Origin: JAHJFW01 sp038065635
GTDB taxonomy: Bacteria; Patescibacteriota; Patescibacteriia; 2-12-FULL-60-25
Direction of reading: 5' to 3'
Assembly (NCBI GenBank): GCA_038065635.1
Contig: JBBTQP010000010.1
Coordinates: forward strand, 1-20,335
Length of the DNA stretch: 20,335 nucleotides
In this document: in pieces, positions 20,263 through 20,335 of the stretch
Layout: each line of letters begins with the position of its first letter
Position numbering within the stretch: position 1 is the stretch's first letter
Notes under the pieces: generated by a model
The model's input: the letters and a program-made list of their open reading frames with translations, nothing else
Told to the model about the DNA's origin: nothing
Databases searched by the model: none
Position numbers and translations under genes: made by a program

Positions 20263-20335
20263 TAAAGTTTGACATTGATGGTCGGGGAGATCCGCTATGT
20301 AGAAAAGTCAAGTATTTTTTTTCATACGGTTGCTT

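Noticed and set aside
1..20335. Alternative genetic code with TGA as glycine (as in some Patescibacteria)
   Set aside because: TGA ends several full-length genes at the expected family length, so the standard code applies.
1..20335. tRNA or rRNA genes
   Set aside because: I saw no cloverleaf with a TTC arm and no rRNA-like conserved segments on either strand; gaps between genes are all under 300 bases.

Overview
This is one metagenome-style scaffold window with a 100-N gap at 2153-2252 and about 50% G+C. It uses the standard code: TGA is a normal stop, for example at 2916-2918 and 5027-5029. I infer, without proof, a Patescibacteria/CPR (Parcubacteria-like) bacterium. The reasons are compact genes with individual terminators and promoters, many starts with no room for a ribosome binding site, short period 7-9 tandem repeats and palindromic elements between genes, and a large glycan locus. 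No phylogenetic marker gene is present to confirm this.

Layout. (1) 1-7073 holds mostly single-gene transcription units, most with their own promoter and hairpin terminator: a fused alpha-beta E1 thiamine-diphosphate enzyme, a GmhB-like HAD phosphatase, a Nudix hydrolase, a radical SAM protein with a C-terminal cysteine cluster, an FAD-dependent oxidoreductase and an SDR oxidoreductase. (2) 7158-9765 is a compact operon: a nucleotidyltransferase-PfkB kinase fusion, a SIS isomerase (GmhA-like) and a second nucleotidyltransferase. Together with the HAD phosphatase this is nearly a full ADP/GDP-heptose toolkit. (3) 9847-11673 is a large B12-binding-type radical SAM protein. (4) 11767-15225 holds a family 2 glycosyltransferase, a short UDP-sugar dehydrogenase and two tandem NAD-dependent epimerases. 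(5) 15319-16698, on the minus strand, is a polyprenyl-phosphate sugar-1-phosphate transferase that would start a lipid-linked glycan. (6) 16955-19526 holds a GtrA-like flippase and two tandem UXS-like NAD sugar enzymes. (7) 19674-20188 is a HicB-HicA toxin-antitoxin pair, followed by a strong hairpin and one perfect DnaA box.

How the genes fit together. The window reads as a surface-glycan biosynthesis locus. The heptose-like enzymes, dehydrogenase and epimerases make nucleotide sugars. The glycosylphosphotransferase loads the first sugar on undecaprenyl phosphate, the GT2 glycosyltransferase may act on a polyprenyl carrier or extend the glycan, and GtrA may help carry lipid-linked sugar across the membrane. 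The E1-type enzyme has no E2 or E3 partner here. With two radical SAM proteins and an FAD oxidoreductase nearby, the most interesting hypothesis is that this locus makes an unusual (branched, higher-carbon or deoxy) sugar. That is inference.

Two gene styles are interleaved. The G+C-rich genes (E1, Nudix, both radical SAMs, and less strongly FAD and SDR) mostly have Shine-Dalgarno leaders. The lower-G+C genes (HAD, the heptose operon, GT2 and the later glycan genes) often start within a few bases of the predicted transcription start, as leaderless mRNAs do.
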